Of a stretch of 64,000 nucleotides of DNA, positions 53,803 to 62,560 are shown piece after piece (position 1 is the first letter of the stretch; the number at the start of each line of letters is the position of its first letter). A program made the position numbers and the translations under genes. The stretch comes from Burkholderia cepacia (GTDB lineage: Bacteria > Pseudomonadota > Gammaproteobacteria > Burkholderiales > Burkholderiaceae): the NCBI RefSeq assembly GCF_001039005.1, contig NZ_LDWR01000012.1, positions 1-64,000 of the forward strand. Reading direction: 5' to 3'. The notes below the pieces were generated by a model. The model was not told where the DNA came from. It made no database searches and was given only the letters and a program-made list of their open reading frames with translations.

Positions 53803-53842
53803 GAATCAGGGTAAAAACAAGGCGCGCTCATGCGCGCCCGGC

Positions 53843-54463
53843 TTACGACTGCGCTCCGTCATGCGCGGCCGGCGGCAGGTTCAGCATGCGCCGCGTTTCG
53901 GCCATCGCTCTTTCGAGCGGCTTGCGGTTGCGGTGAATCTTTTCCAGCAGCGTCGCGCCGAGCCACAGCTCGTAAAGGATCGCGGCCGTATGAGGCGGAT
54001 CGTCGACCGCGCTCAGCGAGCCGTCGGCCAGCCCTGCCTCGATGCCGCCCGCGAGCCGCTCGATGATCTGGCTCGTGCCGTTCCGCAGCACCGCGCGCAT
54101 CGCTTCCGACAGGTCCGACACTTCCGCGCCGAGCTTCACCGCCAGGCACTTGCCTTCCGGATCGTTGGCGCACTGCGTGTGCAGCCAGTTGCCCCAGTAC
54201 GTCATCAGGCGCTCGGCGCCCGTGCCGGCCTGATGCTTGAACAGGTTGTCGAGATGCGCGAGATAACCTTCGAAATACGATTCGAGCAGCGCTTCGCCGA
54301 ATGCCTCTTTCGAGCCGAAGTAATGGTAGAACGAGCCCTTCGGGATGCCCGCCGCAGCGAGAATCTCGTTCAGACCGACCCCCGAAAACCCCTTGTGGAG
54401 CATGATCGGCTTCGCGATATTCAGGATGTGCTGGCGAACTTCCGCGCCTGAAGATGCATTCAT
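53843..54463 (-). CDS. TetR-family regulator (NemR/AcuR-like)
   Basis: The 206-residue protein has a TetR HTH (FSGVGLNEILAAAGIPKGSFYHYFGSKEAFGEALL, residues 26-60). The C-terminal domain is helical with two Cys (near 97 and 104) that could sense electrophiles. It lies between two identical operator types and transcribes leftward toward the oxidoreductase. ATG 54463 follows a short control region holding the second box, so it is probably autoregulated. Confidence 0.9.
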   Translation of the reverse strand: MNASSGAEVRQHILNIAKPIMLHKGFSGVGLNEILAAAGIPKGSFYHYFGSKEAFGEALLESYFEGYLAHLDNLFKHQAGTGAERLMTYWGNWLHTQCANDPEGKCLAVKLGAEVSDLSEAMRAVLRNGTSQIIERLAGGIEAGLADGSLSAVDDPPHTAAILYELWLGATLLEKIHRNRKPLERAMAETRRMLNLPPAAHDGAQS

Positions 54464-54485
54464 GATGGCGTATGGTAGCAACGAT

Positions 54486-54500
54486 TAGACCGGTCGTCTA
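54486..54500. promoter_or_regulatory. TetR operator box upstream of the regulator
   Basis: TAGACCGGTCGTCTA matches the box at 53788 in 14 of 15 positions and lies 23 bp upstream of the tetR start. It is the expected autoregulatory site. Confidence 0.85.
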
Positions 54501-54770
54501 GTAACCTCGAACCGGCATGTTTAGCGGCACTTTACCCGATCCTCTCCGGGCGCCCAATGCCCGGCCGGCTTTCTCCGTCACCTGCTCCCGCATAACCGCG
54601 TGCCGGCGTCACACGAGCGACTCGGTTTCGTCGCACGCGTTTCATCGATCTCCCGCATAAATACGCGCGGCGCATCTGCCGGCGAGCGCGAAACCGCGGC
54701 CGGCATTGCACACGTGTGCAATGCGCCGGACTGTCGTTGCCTCCTCCCGAACCCGTGACCAGGAACGCCC

Positions 54771-56342
54771 ATGACTGCTTCGAAACCCGAACGCCCGTCC
54801 GCGCCGAACCGCCGGCGCTTCATCCAGCGCGGCGCCGCGCTGACCCTGTCGCCGCTCGTCGGCACGCTGGCCGCCTGTGGCGGCGACGGCAGCACGACGT
54901 CCGCGTCGTCGTTCGCCGCCGCCGGCGCGGCGGATGCGTCCGCGCGCAGCTACGGCATCGCCGATCGCTCGATCACGATCAACGTCGTCAATGCGATCCC
55001 GTCGACGACGCTCGCGTTCGGCAACGCGGCGAGCCAGAGCGGGTCGGTGCCGCAGGCGTCGCAAGCGCTGGTTGCAACCGGGCAATCGACTGCCGTCAGC
55101 GCGTCGAACAGCTGGGGCGATTGCGCGGGATCGTTCAACCTCGGCGGCGGCGATGCATCGTTCGCGATCTCGTACACGCATCCGTTCGGATCGCAACCGA
55201 CCACCGTCAGCGTTACGCCGTCGGCCGGCTACGTGTCGGGCGCGGACGCCGCCACGTTTCCCGGCCACGACTCGGTCGCGAATCTCAACCTGTATCGCGG
55301 CGTCGCGACCGCGAACGGCGCCTGGGTCGTCCCGCTCGCGCAGCTCGCGACGCCGCCGGCCAACAACTGCCAGGATTTCGCGAACAGCATGTTCGGCAGT
55401 AACGTGCGCACGGCCGCGGCGATCCAGTCGGCCTACCAGAGCACCGGCCCGCTCGGCTACGTGCCCCCCGCCGACTTCACCGGCGGCCAGCTTGCGGGTT
55501 TCGTTGCGCAATGGGTGCAGCGCTGGCAGAACGGCGCGTCGTATGGCGAGCTGCCCGGCGCCGATGCGCAGCTCGTCGATGCGCTGAAGCAGTACGTGTC
55601 CACGGCATCGAGCGCCGGCCCGCTGACAATGTGGGTGCCGCAGATCGCGTGGCAGGCCGGCTCCGATCCGGCCGTGTTCGCGCTGACGGGTTATCGCGCG
55701 TTTCCGTTCGTCGATGCGCAAGGCAACTGGATCGCGGACACGCTGACCGCGTTCCTGACGCTGCTGGCGGCCGGTTCGCACCTCGTCGCGATCAGCGCGA
55801 CGAGCGACCTGCCGGCGGGCGTCACGATGCAGGCGTTCGACAGTTTCATGGGGGCGAGCGGGCTGACGACATCGACGGATATCGGCAATTCGCACTACGC
55901 GTCGGTCGTGAACACGACGGGCCGTTATTACCTGAGCGTCGGCAGCGATTTCGCGCCGGCGAACTGTGGGCTGATCCTGTCGTTCCTGTACGGGCGCACG
56001 GTGAACAACCTGCTCGCGGGCGCCGGCACGTACAACACGTTCATCCAGCTCGAAGGCTGGCAAGCCGGCGGTTCGCGTCACAACGCCGATTACGCGACGT
56101 ATCAGCAGACGCTGTGGAATATCTCGACGTATGGCGCGTCCGCGTACAGCGAGAAGCGTGCGACGTCGATCTTCCTCGCGCCGGCCGGCTGGACGCCGCA
56201 GGTCTATCAGACGACGCGGATGATGCCGTACGTCGGTGCCTACGCGCAGTCGAACGGCACGCCGCAGGGCTGGCTGAACACGTCGCTTGTGACGATACCG
56301 GCGGACGCGCCGCCGCTGCCGTCGAAGTATGTGCTGAGCTGA
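54771..56342 (+). CDS. Tat-type lipoprotein, unknown function
   Basis: The 523-residue protein has a twin-arginine signal with a lipobox (NRRRFIQRGAALTLSPLVGTLAACGG; Cys near 36). Residues 60-180 form a beta-sandwich-like region (SITINVVNAIPSTTLAFG ... SFAISYTHPFGS) similar in pattern to small lytic or aegerolysin-like domains. The remaining 340 residues contain aromatic-rich segments with no family I recognise. No operon partners are visible. Confidence 0.75.
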   Translation: MTASKPERPSAPNRRRFIQRGAALTLSPLVGTLAACGGDGSTTSASSFAAAGAADASARSYGIADRSITINVVNAIPSTTLAFGNAASQSGSVPQASQALVATGQSTAVSASNSWGDCAGSFNLGGGDASFAISYTHPFGSQPTTVSVTPSAGYVSGADAATFPGHDSVANLNLYRGVATANGAWVVPLAQLATPPANNCQDFANSMFGSNVRTAAAIQSAYQSTGPLGYVPPADFTGGQLAGFVAQWVQRWQNGASYGELPGADAQLVDALKQYVSTASSAGPLTMWVPQIAWQAGSDPAVFALTGYRAFPFVDAQGNWIADTLTAFLTLLAAGSHLVAISATSDLPAGVTMQAFDSFMGASGLTTSTDIGNSHYASVVNTTGRYYLSVGSDFAPANCGLILSFLYGRTVNNLLAGAGTYNTFIQLEGWQAGGSRHNADYATYQQTLWNISTYGASAYSEKRATSIFLAPAGWTPQVYQTTRMMPYVGAYAQSNGTPQGWLNTSLVTIPADAPPLPSKYVLS

Positions 56343-56474
56343 GTTGAATGGGCAGGCAGGCGTTTCCGGTGCGGCGCATCTCGCCTGTTTCGCCGCTTGC
56401 CTGCCTCGGTGTGCGTCGGTGTGCCTCAGCGTGCGTCGTCTTCGGCTGACGCACGCCGGCTGCTGGTTTCGCCG

Positions 56475-57494
56475 TCAACGCGCCGCTTCGTCGGCACGCT
56501 TTCGCGTGCGCGTTCTTCGCTCGTCTCGCTGCGCGGCCGGCGCCGTCTTGGCGCCGCGCAGCGGGGCCCGGCGCGCGAGCACCGTCATCTCTCGTCTCAG
56601 CGCATCGAGCTCCTTGCCGCGCGCCGCATCGGTCGCCTGCGCACCGTCGAGCTGCCCCTGAAGGACGCCGCATCGATGCAGCGCGTCGCCGAGTTGCGTC
56701 TGCAGCGTGGCGATGTCTTTGCGGTGCTGCGCATCGCGTTGTTCTGCGCGCGATGCCGTGGCATCGAGTTCCTTTTGCAGCCGCGCGGCGGCGAGCCGCT
56801 CGCGATCGATCTCCTGAAGCGCCCGCTTCTCCGATGCGCGCAAGCGTTCCTCGGCCCGGCCCGCGTCGTCGCGCAGCCGGTCGAGCTGGGTGGTGAAATC
56901 CGCGCGAGCCTGCACGAGTGCGCGATCGCCTTCCGTGTTGTCGGCCTTCAGGCGTTCGACGTCCGATTGCAGTGCGCGCCGCGACGCGTCGTCCGCCGCC
57001 CTCACCTGCTCCAGTTCCTGAATGCGCACCTGCGCGGTCAGCAGCGCGGCTGTGCGTTGTTCCAGCGCTGTTTCGGTACGGCCGAGTTCGGCCTGCAGCG
57101 CGGCGACTTCCGCGTTCGCCGCCGCCCGCTCGGCTTCGACTTCCGCGCGCAGTGCGTCGAGCGCGGTGGCCGCTTCGGTGCTCGATCGATTCCACAATGC
57201 CGCGACCAGCTCGCCGGCTGCCGCCTGCAGATCGGCCGGCAGGTCGGGATGTTCGATACGGACGCGACTCTTTTCCCTCAGTTCCGCCCAGAACTCGCCG
57301 AGGACGGCCGTCGGCGTGCTCATGCTGCCCTTGCGAACGAGCTGGTACAGGCGGTTCGCGGTGGGCGTGATGCCGAAGCGGAAGAACAGCAGCGCGCAGG
57401 CTTCGCGATACAGCTCGCGGGTTTTCGGGAAGTCGGCCTTGAGGCGCTCGATTTCGGCGGTCAGGCGGGGTTCGTCGGCAGCGAGATCGGACAT
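56475..57494 (-). CDS. KfrA-like DNA-binding coiled-coil protein
   Basis: The 339-residue protein has a KfrA N-terminal DNA-binding domain (residues 12-100; CALLFFRFGITPTANRLYQLVRKGSMSTP) followed by an unbroken Ala/Glu/Arg-rich coiled coil (100-305) and a basic tail. KfrA proteins bind operators in their own promoter and organise DNA. Two palindromes lie upstream of the start (57527-57589). ATG 57494 is set by the conserved domain. Confidence 0.88.
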   Translation of the reverse strand: MSDLAADEPRLTAEIERLKADFPKTRELYREACALLFFRFGITPTANRLYQLVRKGSMSTPTAVLGEFWAELREKSRVRIEHPDLPADLQAAAGELVAALWNRSSTEAATALDALRAEVEAERAAANAEVAALQAELGRTETALEQRTAALLTAQVRIQELEQVRAADDASRRALQSDVERLKADNTEGDRALVQARADFTTQLDRLRDDAGRAEERLRASEKRALQEIDRERLAAARLQKELDATASRAEQRDAQHRKDIATLQTQLGDALHRCGVLQGQLDGAQATDAARGKELDALRREMTVLARRAPLRGAKTAPAAQRDERRTRTRKRADEAAR

Positions 57495-57526
57495 GGCGGG
57501 TTTCGTCGGTGATTTCTTCAATAATA

Positions 57527-57589
57527 TAACGTAAACCGTTAAATATCCAATCATCGCGATCTATTGATTTGACATTATTTCTATAATGT
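57527..57589. promoter_or_regulatory. Palindromes upstream of the KfrA-like gene
   Basis: ACATTAT-TTCT-ATAATGT (57572-57589) is a perfect 7-bp inverted repeat. TAACG-TAAAC-CGTTA (57527-57541) is a second one, 33-47 bp upstream of the KfrA start. They are likely autoregulatory sites in an AT-rich promoter. Confidence 0.55.
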
Positions 57590-57900
57590 TGAGATAGAAG
57601 GATGCCGGCGCGGCGCGCGGAATCTCGGCCGTCTGTCTGCACAAATTTGTAACTGCCTCTCTTTCAGCGATTGACGTGCGGCGAAGCCTTGTCCAATAAG
57701 GCGCGGCGACACAGCAGTCGACTGGAATTGGAGCGAGGGCGGTCGCTTACAAATGGTGTCGTATGACGGACAGCTGGCGGCGGTCTTCGCAATTTTGTAC
57801 CTATCCGAGCGGCATGTGACGGGCCCTGGGTCGCTGCGGGTACTGCATTTCCGTACACTAGATGCGATGCCTATGTACCGGCGGCACCTGTGGAGGGCGC
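57590..57900. other. Intergenic stretch without a credible gene
   Basis: The 311 bp between the KfrA palindromes and the exonuclease pseudogene hold only short unsupported frames. A possible promoter (TTCCGTACACTAGAT near 57850-57865) precedes the pseudogene start, and GGAGGG lies just upstream of GTG 57901. Confidence 0.5.
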
Positions 57901-58365
57901 GTGACACCCTTGCGTTTATACGTGGACACCGAGTTCACTGATTTTCTGGATTGCGACCTGATCCGCATCGCGATCGTGTCCGCGGACGGTCGAGAATTTT
58001 ATGGTGAGCGCTCCGATTTCGATCTCCGGAGCTGCAGCGAGTTCGTGCGCGCGGCGATCTTGCCAGTTCCCTGATCGAGGGTTCACGCGCGAAAGATTGC
58101 ACGATACGTTGCTTGGGGGGGGCTCCATCAATTTTCTGGCGAGCCTGAGCCACGGATACTGTGTTTTGATTACGGCGGGGACTGGGAGCTACTGGTTGAC
58201 CTGCTCGGCGACGTACCGATTGGTTCGCAGGCTTGCCATCTTGGAGGCGCGTCGTTGGATCACCACAAAATGGAAGCGTATTACCGCAAACACGGCGGAC
58301 GACACCGCGCACTTCATGACGCGCGTGCGAATTGCTACGCGGCGCTCGCAACTGTTTCTGACTAG
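57901..58365 (+). pseudogene. 3'-5' exonuclease (DEDD type) with two frameshifts
   Basis: Frame 1 starts at GTG 57901 (ribosome site GGAGGG) and encodes RLYVDTEFTDFLDCDLI, the first DEDD motif, then stops at 58074. The match continues in frame 2 (QFPDRGFTRERLHDTLL), shifts back within the G7 run at 58115-58122, and proceeds in frame 1: CFDYGGDWELLVDLLGD and the final motif HRALHDARAN, ending at TAG 58363. Together they rebuild a small Rv2179c-like exonuclease of about 150 residues. The gene is therefore broken at about 58068 and at the G-run. Confidence 0.8.
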
Positions 58366-58647
58366 GGCGCCATCCGCCGCGTCGTTCTTGTTGCGGATGT
58401 TGAACGCCTTTACGAATTCCCCTGGCATCAGCTTGACCTGATGCCCCATCAGCACCAGCTTGCGTGCCCAGTGATGCGCTCCGCCGCACGCTTCCATTCC
58501 GATAAGGCAAGGGGACCAGTTCGCGAAATGTTCAAGAAACGCAGCGCGTCTGATTGGCTTGTTCGCAACCTCGCCAGTGTCATGGTCTACGTAATGCACC
58601 TGGAAAACCGTCTTTGCAATGTCGATTCCAACTGGTGTCAGATTCAT
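58366..58647 (-). pseudogene. Truncated IS110-family transposase remnant
   Basis: Residues 1-94 read MNLTPVGIDIAKTVFQVHYV, then CLIGMEACGGAHHWARKL and FNIRNKNDAADG, the DEDD N-terminal half of IS110-type transposases. The match stops at about 58366, exactly where the opposite-strand exonuclease ends; the frame then runs on meaninglessly to 58189. The catalytic Ser domain is missing. The sequence is a remnant with its 5' end intact. Confidence 0.85.
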
Positions 58648-58805
58648 CGCTAGCCTCCGCTTCGCCGTGAAGATCCAGGTGATCTTGCGCTATGCGCTCG
58701 CTCATGTCGAAGGCCTGCGCCTCACGATACGGGAGGGAGGCGTCCATACCATTTCTCTCAAGAGTTGGAGCCTCCATAAAACTCGGTACGGTTCACAGTT
58801 CGGGA

Positions 58806-58935
58806 GGAGTTACAAAATTCTGCAACCATCTGATAGAAGAACAATATTGCGCAAAGAGCATTTGCACAATTTTGCAACCGCCCAACCACCCAGCCGCTGA
58901 ATGCTGTTGGAGGGGAGTTACAAAATTTTGCAACC
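58806..58935. repeat. Direct repeats of an AT-rich 22-mer
   Basis: GGAGTTACAAAATT-C/T-TGCAACC occurs at 58806-58827 and 58914-58935 with one mismatch, and a partial copy (GCACAATTTTGCAACC) at 58864-58879. Repeated terminal motifs of this kind occur in some insertion sequences (for example IS21-type multiple terminal repeats). With no transposase nearby, they are read as an IS-end remnant. Confidence 0.6.
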
Positions 58936-59328
58936 AAACAACTCGCCTGCGACGCCTCGTATCACGCAACCGAGGGGCGCAATCGAAGTCGCGAGCCACG
59001 GGGCACCTTTGCCCCACCACAACAAATTCGCACGAAGGCCCTCCCCAAGTCTGCGCGCACCATGTCGCCGCGAACTACCTAAACGGCGAGGCCAATGAAA
59101 AGCCCAGCGAGAGGCTGCCCCCCCCCCCAAGAGCGTCGATGATCGCCGCCAAAAACATCCCTTAAAGGCGGACGAAGCCCCCCCCTTGAAGACCCTCGGC
59201 TCCTACACCAAAAAGAGATATATGCCAATAAAATTCCTGTGAAACATGGTAACCTCGAATAAGAAATCGGCAGTTGATGTGGCGCCGCCAGCGGCACCAT
59301 CACGCCAAAAAATATCCCAGGACCACCA
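58936..59328. other. Intergenic region upstream of the conflict operon
   Basis: The 393 bp contain no supported gene. Poly-C tracts occur at about 59119-59129 and 59179-59186. The last 100 bp are AT-richer and probably hold the promoter of the hydrolase operon; I could not assign -35 and -10 boxes with confidence. AGGA lies just upstream of ATG 59329. Confidence 0.5.
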
Positions 59329-60585
59329 ATGGCAAAAATCCTTCTGTTCGTACATGGCACAGGCGTACGGGAATCTGGCTATTTGGCATCAAAATACCTT
59401 ATCGAGCAGAAACTAAAGCTTTACGGTGCCGAAAAATCGAAAGCCGGCACGACACGTCAACCCGTGCGCTTCGCTGAGTGTTTTTGGGGCGCCGAGCTTG
59501 GTGCGCGACTTAAGTTTGGGGGGGCGTCTGTCCCCCTGTACGAAGAAACTGCCGGGCGTCGCGACGAGAAGAGCTCCGCGCCGGAGCAATCCTGGGATTT
59601 GCTACTGCTGAATCCTTTGCTCGAGTTGCAGGCCTTTGTTTTACGGGGTGACGGGGGGCACTCGTCTGCGGCCGTACGCTCTCCGAACCAGACACCACCC
59701 GCAGACGTGTTGCGGGCGAAATTTGCCGCCTTGCCCGGCAACCAGGGCGTGGTCGACGCACTTGCCCCGTACACCGTTCCTGCGCCAGATGGTGTAGTGG
59801 ACGCCGCTGCCAGCCTTAAGACGATTGTTGAATGGATAATCGCGTCCGAGCCCTTTGTCGATGCCCAAAGAAGTCCGGTTTCGGGGAAGGATGGCCACCG
59901 CGAGGTGCTGGCGCGGGCCGTGCTTGCTTCAGTGTTGAAGCAGGCCTTGTTCAATGGATTACCGGTACCTGACGAAGACGGTTGCAAGGAGTTGACTAAG
60001 ATCATCGCCCAAGCAATAGCTTTCGATACCCGTGGCGTGGCTGGCCTGTTACTGAACCCACTTCAGTCAGTAGGCGCGTCAATAGGCACATGGTATTCGC
60101 GCCGCAATCGTGCGGAACTGACTGATGGCACGGCACCGGCGGCTGGCGACATCTTGGTGTACCAGGCGCGTGGCGCGGAATTGCGCGACTTCATCTGGGA
60201 CAAACTCGTCGCACTTTCCCATCATGAAGTCTATTTGATGGCGCACAGCCTGGGCGGCATCGCTTGTGTGGAAACGTTGATCGAACGAGGGAGGCGAGAC
60301 AATCTCAAGCATTTGATTACCTTCGGTTCGCAAGCGTCATTCCTCTACGAAATCAATGCCTTGCGCACATTGCCCAATGACAGGAAGCTACCGGCGAACT
60401 TTCCTGCCTGGAGCAACTTTTACGATCCCAATGACTTGCTCAGCTACTTGGGACAGGGAGTCTTCGGTGATCTGGTGAAGGACTACCGCGTAACGAGCAA
60501 GTTGTCGTTTCCGGCAGCGCATAGTGCGTACCTGAGCCATGAGCCCTTCTGGCGCCAAGTATTCAACTTGTTCGATGATGCTTGA
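59329..60585 (+). CDS. Alpha/beta hydrolase, first gene of a conflict-type operon
   Basis: The 418-residue protein has the oxyanion segment FVHGTG (residues 7-12), the nucleophile elbow AHSLGG (Ser 307), an acidic residue in FYDPNDLLSY (Asp 366 or 369) and a late His (398 or 404), a complete hydrolase triad. A long insertion (60-280) separates strand 1 from the elbow. There is no signal peptide, so it acts in the cytoplasm. It overlaps the caspase gene by 11 bp, so the two are translationally coupled. It may be a lipase or esterase effector; the substrate is unknown. Confidence 0.85.
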   Translation: MAKILLFVHGTGVRESGYLASKYLIEQKLKLYGAEKSKAGTTRQPVRFAECFWGAELGARLKFGGASVPLYEETAGRRDEKSSAPEQSWDLLLLNPLLELQAFVLRGDGGHSSAAVRSPNQTPPADVLRAKFAALPGNQGVVDALAPYTVPAPDGVVDAAASLKTIVEWIIASEPFVDAQRSPVSGKDGHREVLARAVLASVLKQALFNGLPVPDEDGCKELTKIIAQAIAFDTRGVAGLLLNPLQSVGASIGTWYSRRNRAELTDGTAPAAGDILVYQARGAELRDFIWDKLVALSHHEVYLMAHSLGGIACVETLIERGRRDNLKHLITFGSQASFLYEINALRTLPNDRKLPANFPAWSNFYDPNDLLSYLGQGVFGDLVKDYRVTSKLSFPAAHSAYLSHEPFWRQVFNLFDDA

Positions 60586-62560
60586 TGTCGCCCCTGACCA
60601 AGTTTACGCCGTTGTGGTCGGTATTGATCACTATGGGTATGGGCCTGACTGGACGCTTGCCGGCCCGGCGCGGGACGCGCAGCGATTTGCCGACTGGTTG
60701 CTGGGCCAGGGTGTCCCGCTGAAGAACATCGCTGTCTTTCTCTCTGAGTCGAGCTGGCAAGAACCAGAGATCAAAGCTTGGAAAGCGCGACTGCGGGACG
60801 AGATTTCTGAGAGGCTTGCCACTGCCGATAGAATCAGCAGCTATTTCGCCGCAGAACTCTTTCCGAAGCTCAGGACACTGCGAAGACAGCCATGCGCGCT
60901 CCTGGTGTACTGGGGCGGTCATGGTGTGTTGGACGACCGCGAATGGCGCCAGTATTTGTTGACGACCGACGCGGAGCCCAACAATCCCAAGTGCATTTGT
61001 GTGCAGCACATGCTGCGCGCCGCCGCCTGCCGCTCGATGGAGCATGTGCAGAAGCAGGTATTGATTTTTGATGTTTGTGCAACCAGCTTCGGCTCGCTGG
61101 GCGAGACCAACCAGCCCATGGTGGTCGCGCTCTCCGGCACCGGCGAGTTCGCGCTGGCGACGACGCAATACCACATCTATGCCGCATCCAAGGGACAGCA
61201 GACGAAAGACGACAAGGAGAAGCAGCGCGGCGTATTTTCCGCCCTCTTCCTGCAAGCTCTGGCCAACCAGAACTCATGCACCTTGGCGGACGTTGAAGCG
61301 GCCTTTAAGGCGATCGAGCATCACCCGGAACTGGAAGACCAATATCCGGTGTTGCGCAAGGATGGCTATTCAGTCGATCATCGGGGACGCGCGAATCCGC
61401 CGCTGTCCTCCCTTGCGCGGGATTTGCTAAGCGTTACTGCGGGTCTGAGGTTGAACCCGAAATCGACCCAGCGCGCTTATCTGCGCTCACTGCCTTCTTC
61501 TGGCCGGAGTGTCACTGGCACCGACCTTCAGGCATATATCAAAGACCTGGACGATACCCGGCCGGAGTTTGATGATGCCGCACCGCCGTTGATCGAGTTC
61601 GCTAAACGCCTCGCGGACATCTGCAACAAGCCAGAACTGGCGCAATGGGCCCGTGCCAATGCCCCCGATGGCACCTATATGCTTCTGGAGGGGAAACTGG
61701 ACGCAGAGCTTAGGGTCGCACAGAGACCGCATGCTGATTTGTTTGTGCTGATGGAGCAGCGCGACAGCGCAGCCATTCAGTGGTGGCTGGAAACGCCTGA
61801 TGATCGATCGGACACCCAACGAATGACCATAGCCTGCGCTCCAGGCAACCCTCTGCCGACGCTGCAAGAACATCTACCCGACATCATTGATACGGCCTTG
61901 GGATATATCTATGACAATCAGGATTTACGCATCGGCTTCATCGTTCCGACCGAATTGTTGATCGCCGGATTTGAGAACATCATCGTAAACTCGGAAACTG
62001 GTGACCGCCGCCCTCTAATCGCCGGCTATCAGGTTCTTTATCATTGGGCTGAGCCGCTCACGGTGTCGAATTTGCACCCTCGATTCGTCAGCCGTCGCCG
62101 AGAGACGCAGCTCGCTATATCCAACTACATCACAAACGGCGGTAGCGCTCGCCTTGTTTGGTTGAACGCTGGCAGCGCAGACGGTGCCAACCCGAAGTTC
62201 TATGATGCAACCGCGCAGCAAATTGGCACTCCGGGTCCTGTTTGCCTTGCTCTTGAGCATGTATCTTCCGATTCGGAAGATACCAGGATTCACTCCCTTG
62301 CTGCATCGTTGCGGGCGGGAATTCCGTGCTTGTTATGGCTACCACAGCCAGACGATCCGGGCCAGAGTGAAATCAGGCGTGCCAAGGTACAGCGTTCGTT
62401 TGATCGCCATGAACTTGCTCGTGCGCCACTTCGGGTGCCGCACGAGCAAGCGAACGACTATGAAATGCCCACGATAGAGGGGCTGGGCATCGTATGGGAT
62501 TTACCAGAATACCTTCCCAAAGCCGCCCGTCATCAACATCGATTTCACGACCCATCATGA
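60575..62560 (+). CDS. Caspase-like peptidase fused to VMAP-type C-terminal domain
   Basis: The 661-residue protein has a C14 caspase-like domain (YAVVVGIDHY at 11-20; WGGHG with His 116; IFDVCAT with Cys 168), an intermediate helical part (LLSVTAGL ... PLIEFAKRLADIC, about 295-365) and a VMAP-C-like C-terminus (RIGFIVPTELLIAGFENI; GYQVLYHWAEPL; SLAASLRAGIPCLLWLP). VMAP proteins are the third component of MoxR-vWA conflict systems, linking the ATPase to an effector; here the effector is a protease. Start ATG 60575 lies inside the previous gene; ATG 60578 is also possible. The stop overlaps the moxR start (ATGA). Confidence 0.85.
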   Translation: MMLDVAPDQVYAVVVGIDHYGYGPDWTLAGPARDAQRFADWLLGQGVPLKNIAVFLSESSWQEPEIKAWKARLRDEISERLATADRISSYFAAELFPKLRTLRRQPCALLVYWGGHGVLDDREWRQYLLTTDAEPNNPKCICVQHMLRAAACRSMEHVQKQVLIFDVCATSFGSLGETNQPMVVALSGTGEFALATTQYHIYAASKGQQTKDDKEKQRGVFSALFLQALANQNSCTLADVEAAFKAIEHHPELEDQYPVLRKDGYSVDHRGRANPPLSSLARDLLSVTAGLRLNPKSTQRAYLRSLPSSGRSVTGTDLQAYIKDLDDTRPEFDDAAPPLIEFAKRLADICNKPELAQWARANAPDGTYMLLEGKLDAELRVAQRPHADLFVLMEQRDSAAIQWWLETPDDRSDTQRMTIACAPGNPLPTLQEHLPDIIDTALGYIYDNQDLRIGFIVPTELLIAGFENIIVNSETGDRRPLIAGYQVLYHWAEPLTVSNLHPRFVSRRRETQLAISNYITNGGSARLVWLNAGSADGANPKFYDATAQQIGTPGPVCLALEHVSSDSEDTRIHSLAASLRAGIPCLLWLPQPDDPGQSEIRRAKVQRSFDRHELARAPLRVPHEQANDYEMPTIEGLGIVWDLPEYLPKAARHQHRFHDPS

